Source: Leclercia adecarboxylata (GTDB lineage: Bacteria; Pseudomonadota; Gammaproteobacteria; Enterobacterales; Enterobacteriaceae). Taken from it: a stretch of 64,000 bases of DNA. The translations under genes were made by a program, and so were the position numbers. Shown in pieces: positions 1-9,300 of this stretch. The stretch is from positions 26,411 through 90,410 of the forward strand of contig NZ_CP040893.1 in the NCBI RefSeq assembly GCF_006171285.1. Direction: 5' to 3'. The notes below the pieces were generated by a model. That model saw nothing but the letters and a program-made list of their open reading frames with translations. It was not told the DNA's origin and ran no database searches. How positions within the stretch are numbered: position 1 is the stretch's first letter; every line of letters begins with the position of its first letter.

Positions 1-30
1 ATTAGCAAACTTAAGACATAAATCTCTCAT
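1..30 (-). CDS. unidentified gene, first 10 codons only (runs off the window)
   Basis: An ATG at 30..28 opens a frame reading MRDLCLKFAN to the window edge. It overlaps the stop of the upstream tail fibre gene as TAATG. An AAAGGA ribosome binding site lies about 10 bases upstream on the minus strand. The position directly after a tail fibre gene would suit a fibre assembly or second fibre protein, but too little sequence is visible to assign a family. Confidence 0.55.
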   Translation of the reverse strand, partial: MRDLCLKFAN

Positions 31-2165
31 TATCGGAGTCCTTTAATTTGGCTATCTGTTAATGCACGATGCCAGATTCTCAAGTGGCGAATGTAGTAGA
101 CGAATTTCGCAGAAACCGCAGCTGACGAGCTTCCGATGTCATTCGGCGTTTCAGTGGTACTGACGGGAGGAACGGTGGATATATTGGTTTTTCCCTGGAA
201 AAACGTTGAAACAGTGTCGTTTTCTGTTTTATGGGCAAATACACCTTCTGCATTGGCATCAACAGTGAGAGCAATACCTCCTGAACTTCTGTATGCAGTT
301 AAAGTTGTTTGTTTATTTATCTGATGTATGCGACACATAATGTCGTTGCGGATACCTCGTGCGCTAATCACTTCGGTATAGTTTGATGGCGGCGAATATT
401 TAACCAATACATTTAACGCAATAGTCCGGTTAAATTTTTGCGCCAGAGTCATATAGCCAAGATTGGCCGCTGAAAGGCCCCAGGTATCACCTGCGCGTGT
501 TGCTGCTACGCCTTCGGTTTTAATATAAGACGTAGGGAACGGTGATTCCTCAAATTGTGTGCCCCAGACATAAAGACCAGCAGTGATATCGCCGTCATAA
601 ACGGTAATGTGTGCCTTTGCAAGCTGGAGTCGGACAATGGATGCTTGCGTGACGGTGGCTTTAAACGCCATCCACACCCTATAGAGTCCATTACCCAGAT
701 CTTCAAAACCACGATCGATAACAACCGAGCCGACAATCCCCCCTACCCATGCGCCAGTGTTAGGGTTAAAGATGACGCCGCCACTTGTACCAGTAGCTAT
801 GCGCATATACAGCGTGCGATCCCCAGAGCCTGCTGCGACAAATGTGGAAAAACAGTAAGTAGCATCTGCTACCAGTGCGATCATCTTGTCTTCAAGATAA
901 TGCTCGCCGTTAATTGCTGTTTCCTGGAAGAGGCACATAGTCTTGTCGCCACGCGGCGATTTGGCGCTATTGTTCGTTACCGTCGAACCTGTAGAACCCT
1001 TATATGATTCGGAATTCAGATACAGGTTCGTACCTGATGCCTCCATCAACAAACCAGGCTTTTCAAAACGGGGTTCGTTGATCTCAGCTACACGCATGAG
1101 TCCTGTTTTATCGAAATACGTAGCTGTAGTCGCGCGTGAGAAGGTCGCACTGCGGGTTGTCAATTCGGCGTATTGAGTGCCAATGGTAATGCGATCATAC
1201 GGCCCTTCGCCGTTAACCATCACCATGCTATCTGTAAGCGGTAGCCATACATCCGGCAATGGAGCATCTTCATAAGTAGCCGCCCACGGCCCCCACGGGC
1301 CATCCGTTCCGTTCCATGCTGCAGTCAGCGATCGCACATAGATGTTGCCATTACGCGACGTAAAACGCTGAGTGCCATTCCAGGCACCTCCTCTGAGAAC
1401 TTCCAGTATCCCTACAGCATCCATTTCTGGATAGCCGTTAGCGAGAGTCGCGCCGGTTGTGGTGACTTTGGCCCACTGACCGACTCGATCAGCTGATGGC
1501 CCGTATTTGTTGATGTTGTCGGTTTCAGGAATCGCGCCGCGCGTCAGGACCGAAAGCTCCATTGCACGTTTAACAGCGGCGATTGTCGCGCCCTTATAGG
1601 TGTCACCATCATTACTGCCACCCTCAACATCGCTGCTCAGCTCACTTCCGATAGCTTTATCCGGTCGGGAGGCCTTGCTCAGCATGGTCTGGGTTAATTG
1701 GGTTGTTCCGGCAGGCACGGTAAACCGGCACAATTCCAGCTGATTACCTGCGAGAGCCACGCTCACGTCGGTCATGAAGATACGCGCTGCCTGAATAGCC
1801 GAATTAGCGTCAACCTGGTTTGTTTTCACGCCATTCTGATAGTTGGCCTCCAACACGACGCGCGTGGTTGCGCCTGCGGGCAAGGCCAGAGTGATATCTT
1901 CGATCTGGTGGACTGAGATCTGGTATTCGCCGACATTTACAGAGGCCGCACCGCGCTTGTCTGCTTCATTGGTCGAAGTGATCTTAACGTTAAGTCCACC
2001 TGACAAGACCGGCTCAAACCCTGCGTAAAAACCAGGCTTAACAATGCCGCTCATTTTGCGGTTAAAGGCAGCGGAGGTGTATGTTTCAAAAAACTGAACA
2101 TCGGCCACCAGCGCACGCTTTGTTTCGGCGCTCAGGATGGATACACCGTTAATAGTCTCACTCAT
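30..2165 (-). CDS. tail fibre / receptor-binding protein
   Basis: This 711-residue protein is probably the distal tail fibre that contacts the host surface. About the first 150 residues are beta-rich and collar-like. Residues around 225-300 contain the W-A-K-V-T-T-T-G and W-G-P-W-A-A pattern of the pyocin-knob module found in many fibres. From about 370 to the end it looks like a LamG/concanavalin-like domain, ending in the YIRHLRIWHRALTDSQI pattern common to such fibre tips. It starts at ATG 2165, overlapping the stop of the preceding small gene as ATGA, so the two are translationally coupled. The receptor is unknown. The adhesin role is inferred from module composition and from its place behind the baseplate genes. 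Confidence 0.8.
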   Translation of the reverse strand: MSETINGVSILSAETKRALVADVQFFETYTSAAFNRKMSGIVKPGFYAGFEPVLSGGLNVKITSTNEADKRGAASVNVGEYQISVHQIEDITLALPAGATTRVVLEANYQNGVKTNQVDANSAIQAARIFMTDVSVALAGNQLELCRFTVPAGTTQLTQTMLSKASRPDKAIGSELSSDVEGGSNDGDTYKGATIAAVKRAMELSVLTRGAIPETDNINKYGPSADRVGQWAKVTTTGATLANGYPEMDAVGILEVLRGGAWNGTQRFTSRNGNIYVRSLTAAWNGTDGPWGPWAATYEDAPLPDVWLPLTDSMVMVNGEGPYDRITIGTQYAELTTRSATFSRATTATYFDKTGLMRVAEINEPRFEKPGLLMEASGTNLYLNSESYKGSTGSTVTNNSAKSPRGDKTMCLFQETAINGEHYLEDKMIALVADATYCFSTFVAAGSGDRTLYMRIATGTSGGVIFNPNTGAWVGGIVGSVVIDRGFEDLGNGLYRVWMAFKATVTQASIVRLQLAKAHITVYDGDITAGLYVWGTQFEESPFPTSYIKTEGVAATRAGDTWGLSAANLGYMTLAQKFNRTIALNVLVKYSPPSNYTEVISARGIRNDIMCRIHQINKQTTLTAYRSSGGIALTVDANAEGVFAHKTENDTVSTFFQGKTNISTVPPVSTTETPNDIGSSSAAVSAKFVYYIRHLRIWHRALTDSQIKGLR

Positions 2166-2620
2166 GCGCCGCTACCCTTCTGTTCAATGGTCAGAAGAAT
2201 GCTGTAAATCTTGCCTTTGTAGATGCTGTCCTGCTGAGCACAAAGAACGGCAAAGGCGGTACCATCAGCATCAACCAACGTGAGGGTGTTGAAGTCATAA
2301 ACGGCATTGGCGGGCAGTGTGCTTTCTGGAAGCACCACGTTAACAGTGATGGTTGCGCCCTGGCGGGTGCAGATCAGATCGCATTCGGCAAATTTGCCCA
2401 GCAGATTAGCGTTCGTGAAGTTGGTAGGGATGTCGTCAATAGTCCAGCCACCAGCCGGGTTTTGCTTAACCAAATTCGACTTGCCCCAGTAGGCTTTCAT
2501 CATCTGGAAGCGTTTACCCAGTCCGATGGCGGAATCCGCGCGACGGGTGTAGTAGTAGTCCAGCAGTTGCGCTTTATAGAGCGCGCCAGAGCCTGACGCA
2601 TAAGAAATAACTTCCGACAT
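2162..2620 (-). CDS. small tail-fibre-associated protein
   Basis: This is a 152-residue protein of unknown family, first gene of the fibre unit and coupled to the fibre gene (ATGA overlap). I chose ATG 2620 because AGGAG sits six bases upstream; the upstream TTG in the same frame abuts that site. The second half is beta-rich (repeated ATITVNVV and NAVYDFNTLTLVD stretches). There is no signal peptide or membrane segment. It may be a fibre network or hinge protein linking baseplate to fibre, but this rests only on gene order. A late-type promoter lies 30 bases upstream. Confidence 0.7.
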   Translation of the reverse strand: MSEVISYASGSGALYKAQLLDYYYTRRADSAIGLGKRFQMMKAYWGKSNLVKQNPAGGWTIDDIPTNFTNANLLGKFAECDLICTRQGATITVNVVLPESTLPANAVYDFNTLTLVDADGTAFAVLCAQQDSIYKGKIYSILLTIEQKGSGA

Positions 2621-2649
2621 ATTCAACTCCTGTTGATTGATTCAGTCGG

Positions 2650-2672
2650 ATGTTATGGAGTCTGTACTTTGG
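2650..2672 (-). promoter_or_regulatory. late-type promoter for tail fibre genes
   Basis: On the minus strand CAAAGTACAGACTCCA is followed directly by TAACAT as -10. The same 16-base spacing occurs in five other promoters in this window. It lies 30 bases upstream of the fibre-unit start. Confidence 0.6.
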
Positions 2673-2711
2673 ACATTGAGGGCTTTCCCACTTGGGAATA
2701 TAGAAATGTTG

Positions 2712-2740
2712 AGTGTGTGACTGTATGACAGTCACACACT
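2712..2740. repeat. perfect 13-bp inverted repeat with 3-base loop
   Basis: AGTGTGTGACTGT and its exact complement flank ATG. It sits just after the stop of the gpI-like gene. No T-tract follows, so it is a poor terminator. Its core (GTGACTGTATGAC) recurs upstream of parA and in other intergenic gaps. Confidence 0.75.
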
Positions 2741-2749
2741 ATGACTTTG

Positions 2750-4495
2750 TTACTCTTGTGGGATCTCCTGGTCCAGCGGCCACGCATCGAGCGGCATGTT
2801 ATCAATCGTAGCCGCGTCTGGTTGCACGTTCGGCTTATTAACTTCTGCTGTGGCGTTCCATTGCTCCGTGGTCTTATCGTTTGATATATCTGTTTGCGTC
2901 TCCCCTAAAACCTGGTTTGACGTGGCGCGGGTGGCCGTCGAGTCCAGCTTGTCTGACTGCTCATGTACAGTAGCATTCACGGCATGAATGTCCTGCTCAG
3001 TGCTGTAGGTGATTTTGCGGATCAGTGCTATTTCAAACGGCAGGATGGCGCAGTCCGCCCATCCGGGGAAGGCAAACCGGAATACATCCCCGGTGGTCAG
3101 CTCAATGACACAACCCCACTGGCCTAGCGTTTCCAGCGTAACTTTTTCCCCGTCGCTAATAAGTCGAGTATCCGGGCGCGAACCAGGAACAACTGGTGCC
3201 GGTATGTCCTGTGCATCCAGTCGCCAACCGTCGGAGGGCATGTCACCCAGGCTGATATGTTGTGTTTCTGTGTCTGGTATCTGTCCACTAACGGTGGTTT
3301 CCGCGCGGGTGGCGATCCCCTCAAGATCTATCACGCCCGCATTCGAATAGAGCGTTGCCATGCTGCTAATGTCAAACGTACTAAGTTTCACTATCTGGCT
3401 GGTATCCTGAGCGGACATCAATATATGCCTTGATTCGGCTTCACTACACCAAGTGATTTTGCGGATCAGTGCCCTGTCACTGGCAGCTACCGGCAGCACC
3501 ACGGACAATGCCCAACCAGGAAATGCCAGGCGGCTAACCTCGCCCGTTGTTAACTCCATTACACACCCCCATTGACCGAGAGTATCCAGCAGCAACCGGG
3601 TATCGTCTATGCGCAGGCGTGGATCGTTCTCCGGGCCTCCTGGCAGTAATGATGGGATAATCATTGGCATATCGAGCCGCCAGGCATCAGATGGCATGCC
3701 GTCCAGCGTCAGCATAAATGTATCGAGAGATCGCCTATCAGGGGCAATTGCAACGGTAGGATTCTTTACTGTCGCGCGCGTTAACTGCATCAGCTCCCGG
3801 GCTGGCCGGAATACGAAATTAGGCTCTTTCGAACCAGTGGTAATGCTGACGATTTCGATCTCGTCGCGGGCTTCTTCCAGCCAGAAATCGAGGCGCAGCG
3901 AGATCCCGTCAAAAACGGTTTCCAGTGGTAGCAACGGGGCAACAATGCGATCAAAGTCGCTGATAAGGCGCTTAACCAGCTTGTCCTGCTCATCAAAGCC
4001 GTAAATCTCATACAATCGGTTGAGATCCACGCTTATTGTGCCGCGTGAAGTCAGAAAAAACTCACCAAAAGAAGCCTGTGCAATCTCCATACCGGCTGCG
4101 GTGGTAAAAAACATACCGTATGGACATAGATCCTGGTCAACCGGGGCATAAAGTGGTTCCCACGTCACAGGAAGATTGCCGAACTCGCGCCAGAAGGTTG
4201 AGATTATCGGCTGGTCGGTGCCTTTGAAATGGACCTCATCGAGGCGCTGTGTCAGCAGAATTGGCCTGCTGGCCGTTCCATTTTCGCCAATAACAAAGAA
4301 CTGGCCGTACTCCTTGATTCGTTTATCCAGATCGTCAGCATGCATTGTAAAGAACGATTTACGCGCGCTCAGGCGCTCAAGCAAAGGTTCTACCTGGTCT
4401 TCGTATGCTTGCTGTAGGGCATCGGCGAAGCCGGGCCATAGCCCGGAATCCCGTTTTTCGGGTATCAGATGGTTTTTAATCCAGTCTTTAATCAC
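2750..4495 (-). CDS. baseplate wedge-type protein (gpI position) with internal repeats
   Basis: This 581-residue protein follows the gpJ-like gene with an ATGA overlap, the position held by gpI in P2-like tails. Residues 1-210 form the likely wedge domain. Residues about 264-354 and 416-501 are two copies of one module: both contain MPSD-W-RLD, LGQWGCV-ELTTG, AFPGWA and LIRKITY/W. A truncated third copy of the first motif (NMPLDAWPLDQ) ends the protein at 565-576. Such repeats suggest a fibre or adhesin attachment point. The product name is inferred from order, since the sequence itself is not a clear gpI match. Confidence 0.7.
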   Translation of the reverse strand: MIKDWIKNHLIPEKRDSGLWPGFADALQQAYEDQVEPLLERLSARKSFFTMHADDLDKRIKEYGQFFVIGENGTASRPILLTQRLDEVHFKGTDQPIISTFWREFGNLPVTWEPLYAPVDQDLCPYGMFFTTAAGMEIAQASFGEFFLTSRGTISVDLNRLYEIYGFDEQDKLVKRLISDFDRIVAPLLPLETVFDGISLRLDFWLEEARDEIEIVSITTGSKEPNFVFRPARELMQLTRATVKNPTVAIAPDRRSLDTFMLTLDGMPSDAWRLDMPMIIPSLLPGGPENDPRLRIDDTRLLLDTLGQWGCVMELTTGEVSRLAFPGWALSVVLPVAASDRALIRKITWCSEAESRHILMSAQDTSQIVKLSTFDISSMATLYSNAGVIDLEGIATRAETTVSGQIPDTETQHISLGDMPSDGWRLDAQDIPAPVVPGSRPDTRLISDGEKVTLETLGQWGCVIELTTGDVFRFAFPGWADCAILPFEIALIRKITYSTEQDIHAVNATVHEQSDKLDSTATRATSNQVLGETQTDISNDKTTEQWNATAEVNKPNVQPDAATIDNMPLDAWPLDQEIPQE

Positions 4496-5940
4496 CGGGT
4501 AATCTCCCCTGCCTGTTTCAGATCAAAAACTGAATTCGCTGTATCGAGATAGATAAAATCGCTCAGGTTCTCAGGCTTTTTCATGCCGACAACCTCAATC
4601 TCATAGCGGTTCAGAAGGGCCAGATCGTCAATGCATGTCCAGACATCTTTGATCTTCACCTGTGCGGTTTTACCATCGTTATCGGCCCCCCGCTCAAGGT
4701 CATCTCCGAAACTGGTAGCGTCATAACCAAAACGAGCTTCTAACGTCTCGATGATGGTTTTTTTGGCGTCGTTGATAACCACGTTTTTGTTGGCCGTGCC
4801 GGTTACGATGATCGTGAACGGTTTCGCCACCAGCGGCACGTAACGGAAGTTTTTATTCAGTGCATTAGGGATCGCAGCCAGCCGGGCGCGCAGCTGGCTT
4901 TCGAGTTGCTCCTGGCTCACTCCGGGCTTATGGCCGCAGATGAAAATCGTGTTGATATTTTTCAAGTCACGCACGCCAGTAAAGGACTCTTGCTGCTGCT
5001 CACCCCAGACGTTAAGCCATGACATTCCCTGCACCTGGCGGTGCAGGAAATAACCGTAATCGCCGCCCCATACAACCTGCTCATCGTAGGCGGCGTAATA
5101 CTGCGCGCGATAACGTGTCTCTTCGGTGGATTCAAACCCACTGCCGCCGGTTATCGGCGTTTCGGTGGTCACTTCCAGCATTTCAGCCATGCCAGCTATA
5201 TTCCCGGCAGGTGTCAGCTTCTGGCCTTGCGCCAGGGTGGTATCACCACGGCTGCACCAGACCTCAATATCAATACGGCTTCCCGCAGGGGGCATTGCCC
5301 CGGTTGAGTCGTCACCGAACCTGATCCCCAGCTGTTCCGTAGGCCGGTACACAAGCACGTAGTGCTCGCTGGTGGCGCGTGACAGTCGAAACATTGGGTT
5401 ATGAGTCCATTCCCGCTTCTCGCCGTCCACCACAACAAATACGTCGATTGAGGCAGCTTCGGCGGTGATATCACGCGGCAATAACAGCGTATAGAAAGGG
5501 CGCGCTGTATCGATCGTGCTGCTGATGAGCACTTTTTCCATCTGGCGAACATTATCGGTAATGATCGTCTGGCCCGCTGGAACAGTGAGCGCGTCATTGG
5601 TCACATATGGCAGATCCAGTGTTGACAGAATTTCTGCATTTGCGGGCAGTTGTATCTCTTTGTCCGTTTTGTTGCGGATTTTGACACTTCCCCATGACGG
5701 GATAATCAACCGTCCAACGTAACCCCTGTCTTCGGCAGCAGCAAGGATGCTGGAGCGCCGCGTTGCGGTAGAAATAAACCCCTCACCCAGCGCCCGGCGC
5801 GCGTGTGACTGTGCTGCGTAAATGATTTGCGATCCGAAGATGCTCATCATCTGGATAAACTGACTGTTGGCATAGCGCGCCCACCAGGTGTTTTTTTCCA
5901 GTAGGCCGTTAAATTTTTCGAGTAATTCGTTAATGCTCAT
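4492..5940 (-). CDS. baseplate J-like protein
   Basis: This 482-residue protein resembles the gpJ/T4 gp6 family of baseplate wedge proteins, which join neighbouring wedges around the hub. Family-like features are the N-terminal helical stretch, the YVTNDALTVPAGQT region (about 112-125), the GGSGFESTEETRYR segment near residue 265 and the long alpha/beta C-terminal half. Length fits the family. It overlaps the next gene by 4 bases and follows the gp25-like gene by 8 bases, giving the usual gp25-J-I order of contractile tails. Confidence 0.88.
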   Translation of the reverse strand: MSINELLEKFNGLLEKNTWWARYANSQFIQMMSIFGSQIIYAAQSHARRALGEGFISTATRRSSILAAAEDRGYVGRLIIPSWGSVKIRNKTDKEIQLPANAEILSTLDLPYVTNDALTVPAGQTIITDNVRQMEKVLISSTIDTARPFYTLLLPRDITAEAASIDVFVVVDGEKREWTHNPMFRLSRATSEHYVLVYRPTEQLGIRFGDDSTGAMPPAGSRIDIEVWCSRGDTTLAQGQKLTPAGNIAGMAEMLEVTTETPITGGSGFESTEETRYRAQYYAAYDEQVVWGGDYGYFLHRQVQGMSWLNVWGEQQQESFTGVRDLKNINTIFICGHKPGVSQEQLESQLRARLAAIPNALNKNFRYVPLVAKPFTIIVTGTANKNVVINDAKKTIIETLEARFGYDATSFGDDLERGADNDGKTAQVKIKDVWTCIDDLALLNRYEIEVVGMKKPENLSDFIYLDTANSVFDLKQAGEITR

Positions 5941-5948
5941 GGTGCCGC

Positions 5949-6311
5949 CTATTTGGTCATCTGCATTGGGAAGTTTATTTCGCCCGCAGGCATCACAAAC
6001 CGGATATTCAACGTGTCTTCCGATATCGCCTCACATCGCACCTGTTGAAGCTGAATGCTCGGCAGGTCCTGTCGTAATTTCGTTACCAGATCGTTCTCAA
6101 TGGCGACTTCGACCAGGTGCCCCCCTTCGGGGTCTATCGGTTCGTGCTTATAACGCTGCATCGGGTTTCCCCAGCTGGGCAGGCCATAAACACTGCCCAG
6201 CGGCGTGCGCATCCACTCCTCAAGACGCATAAAACTGGTATCCGCAGCCCCCTCTTTAACGGTTACGCCGCCCGCGTCCACGCGCATCAGCGCATCAATT
6301 TCGTTGAACAT
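5949..6311 (-). CDS. gpW/gp25-like baseplate wedge protein
   Basis: This 120-residue protein has the layout of the GPW/gp25 family: the R-TPLGSV-GLP-WG segment at about 36-50 and a C-terminal beta-rich half. In T4, gp25 seeds sheath polymerisation from the baseplate. It sits between the tape-measure-like gene and gpJ, two bases after the former. Length is typical for the family. Confidence 0.85.
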   Translation of the reverse strand: MFNEIDALMRVDAGGVTVKEGAADTSFMRLEEWMRTPLGSVYGLPSWGNPMQRYKHEPIDPEGGHLVEVAIENDLVTKLRQDLPSIQLQQVRCEAISEDTLNIRFVMPAGEINFPMQMTK

Positions 6312-6313
6312 CT

Positions 6314-9300
6314 TTAATCCCTCAGTAACTCGTCAAGCGCGTTGTCTTTGATGGATAGCGCCGCCTCTCTGCGTGGTGCAGGTTGCGCGGTATTGACCAC
6401 TTTGGCTGGTGCGTCGTCTTTCTGTTTTGTTGCACCCAAAATCTGTGCCAGCGTTCCGCTCATCGCTTTCAGTTCCTTGAGCATATCGACATCGTAATTT
6501 GCATTGTTGTCGCTGCTTAAAGATGGACGGACACCGCTTCGCGCGAGGTCCTGAACGGTCTGCATGGTGGCGGGTATCGCAAGTGATGAAGGTTGCTCCC
6601 TGATTTGAGGCAGTATCTTTGCTTCTGGCAGATTGCCAGTGAAGAAGGCACTGGAGGCCTCCTTGACGGTATCCATGCCCCCTTCCATCCAGCTTCCGGC
6701 TTTATCGGTAATTGGTGAGATCGCACGCTGCAGTGATGGATCGGCAAGCCCAGCCTGTCCCATCAGATCGCTGATAACCTGCGTACCGCTAAAGCCGCTG
6801 ACGGTCTGGTTTAACGTGTCACCGATGGCAGGCAAGATTGACGTTCCAACGGCTTTAAAACCGTCCATAGCGCCGCTCACCGCTTTTTCAAGCATCCCCG
6901 GTTCCTCAGACGTGGCACTGGCCCCAGGTGCAATCGTTATAGCTGATCCGGCTTTACTTGCTTGACCTGATGCCGTCACTCTCCCGCCTGCTGAGTTGAA
7001 CGAGCTGGTGCTCTCAGTGGAGGAGCCTTGCTCTATAGATTCCCTGACAGAAATTTGCTGCGCGCTGGCTTCGCGGGTTTGTTTTGCGATTTCTGCCGGT
7101 GCGCGGGCAGCATCAGCTAACCCGGCTGGAAGTTTTACCCCGGCAGGGAGTGTTAACCCGGCACTCGGGCGATTTTTGCTCATCCCCTCAATGCCTTTTT
7201 CCTGCATCACTTCCTGCACCCAGGCGTCACTTTGCCCGACTGCGCCGGAGGCAGCGGCCATGCCTTTGCCCATCATCGCCTTGAAGCGTGAAGTGAGAGA
7301 GTCTTCTCCAGCTGAGCCTTTAACCTCTTTCGCTTTTTCATGCTTCTCCGCCTGTGCTTCGTGCTGTTTCGCGGAAAGGGGCTGCATGGTAGTTTCGCTA
7401 CCAGCTGTAACTACCGGCGCAGCGGTAGCCAGCGCCTGTGTGGCCGTGCTGCTTTCAGCGTTTATTGCTGCGGCAGGTGCGGCTACGGAAAGCGGGTGTG
7501 TAGCTGCGGCAGCGGAAGATATTAGCGATAGAGAAGATGTAACCGGCGCGGCAGCTGCGGCAGGTGCAACTACGGGAGTGATTGGTGCTGGTGCCGGTTC
7601 GCCGACTGGTACCATTGGTGGCAAGCCAGCGGCTGCAGTAGCAACGGTCACATTGTCAGATACTGCAGGACGCATTGCCTCTGCGCCGCCCTGCGCCGTT
7701 ACAACCTTTGAGCCGGTGCTGTGAAGTGAGTTGGCAGCGATCGGTGCCAGCCCTTTTTTGGTGCGTTCTTCGTTGACGACTTTCAGTGACTGGTCACTGA
7801 ATTTACCACCTACCCACTTACCATTTTCATGCTGGCCGATAGCGTCACGGATAAACTGATCCGTCACCTGCGGGTTGCCGCCCTCGATGGTGGCAATGCC
7901 GCGCATTAGCTGGGTCATCACTTCCGGGTTGGTCATGTCCAACCGCTCATTAGATTTGACGCCCAGCTTTGTTGAAAGCGAGGAAATATACTGTTGAGTG
8001 TTGTTCTCATTACTCGGCGCATAGACGCCAATAATGTCCTCAACAGTTTCGAGCTTGCGCCCACCAGTAGCTTTTGATTTTCCGTTGGCGTAAAGCGTTA
8101 GTTGGTTAGCCAATCCACGGAATCCCTCTTCCGGCGTGTTAAATTTTGCGAATCGTGCCTCACCGTTGACGTTCGGATCTTCCAGTCGCGCCCCTTCCTG
8201 GCCGACGTAATTCAGGTTCCCAAAGTTGTTATTACGAAACGATCGGACCTTCGCATTTTTGCCTCCGATATTCAGATCCGGTGAAATGTTATCGACTGAT
8301 ACGGACGCATAATCGGAGACTTTTTTACCTTCGACGCCAACGTTATCCTGACCCCATTCGCCGCCCTGCATCTGGGTGCCCAGACGGTTGATGGCGCTTA
8401 CTGTTTTATCTGTGCCGGCGTTGATCGCTAAGGTTTGATCCGACAGAGCCATCGTGACGGCTTTACTCTGGCCGTCAGTTGATTCGGTCACTTTCGTTAC
8501 AGCGTCACGCACGGATGTGATGCCGCTATCCAGACCTTTAGCCATGCTGGCCGTATCGAACGTAAGCGCTTCGGCGACTTTATCCATCCCTACTGCGCTG
8601 GCCCCGGAAGCCAGAAGACCTGCAGCCCCGGATACCAGCCCGCCCATATTCAGCACGTTAGCCATTGTGAAGGCGGCTTTTTGCTGAGTGCTAACTTGCT
8701 TGCCTTCCTCGACCTTAAACGCTTCGCGCTGGCCTTCCTCGTCGTTAACGCCTTCGTAGGCATCCAGACCTACACCAACCGCAGTACCTATTAGAGGGAT
8801 CGCTTTCAACGCCGTTTTTGCGCCGAGCTTTGAGCCGACGCTGAGTGCGCCTTTTTGAGTTACGGCTTCCCCGGCTTCGATGGCGGTTTTGACTGCTGTG
8901 GTTTCGGCTGTTTTGGTTGCGGTCTTTGTTGCGGTCGTTTCAGCTGTTTTGGTTACGGTTGTTTCAACTGCCTTGGTCGTCGTCGCTTCTGCGGCTTTAG
9001 CCCCAGCATCAGTTACAGCTTTTGCGGCGGCAGTAGTTCCGGCTGCAGCTGTGCCGGTACCAACGACGGCAGCGGCAGTTTTTGCGGTTGCTTCGGCGGC
9101 AGGCTTGGCGGCGGTGGTTATTGTCTTTTCCGTGGCCCTTGCAGCTGGTGCAGCAGTTTTAGCAGCCTGGGCTGCAGCTTTCTCAGTGGCGACTGCAGCG
9201 GCTTTTTCTGGCAGCTGTGTGGCTGCAGTGGTAGCCAGCGCTCCAGTCGCGGCCATGCCACCAACAACTTTCGCCGCTTTGCCACTTAGGATCGCTTTAA

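Noticed and set aside
30..2165. P1-type invertible tail fibre cassette (cin/cix)
   Set aside because: No invertase gene or inverted crossover repeats seen around the fibre genes in this window; the cassette could continue beyond the left edge.
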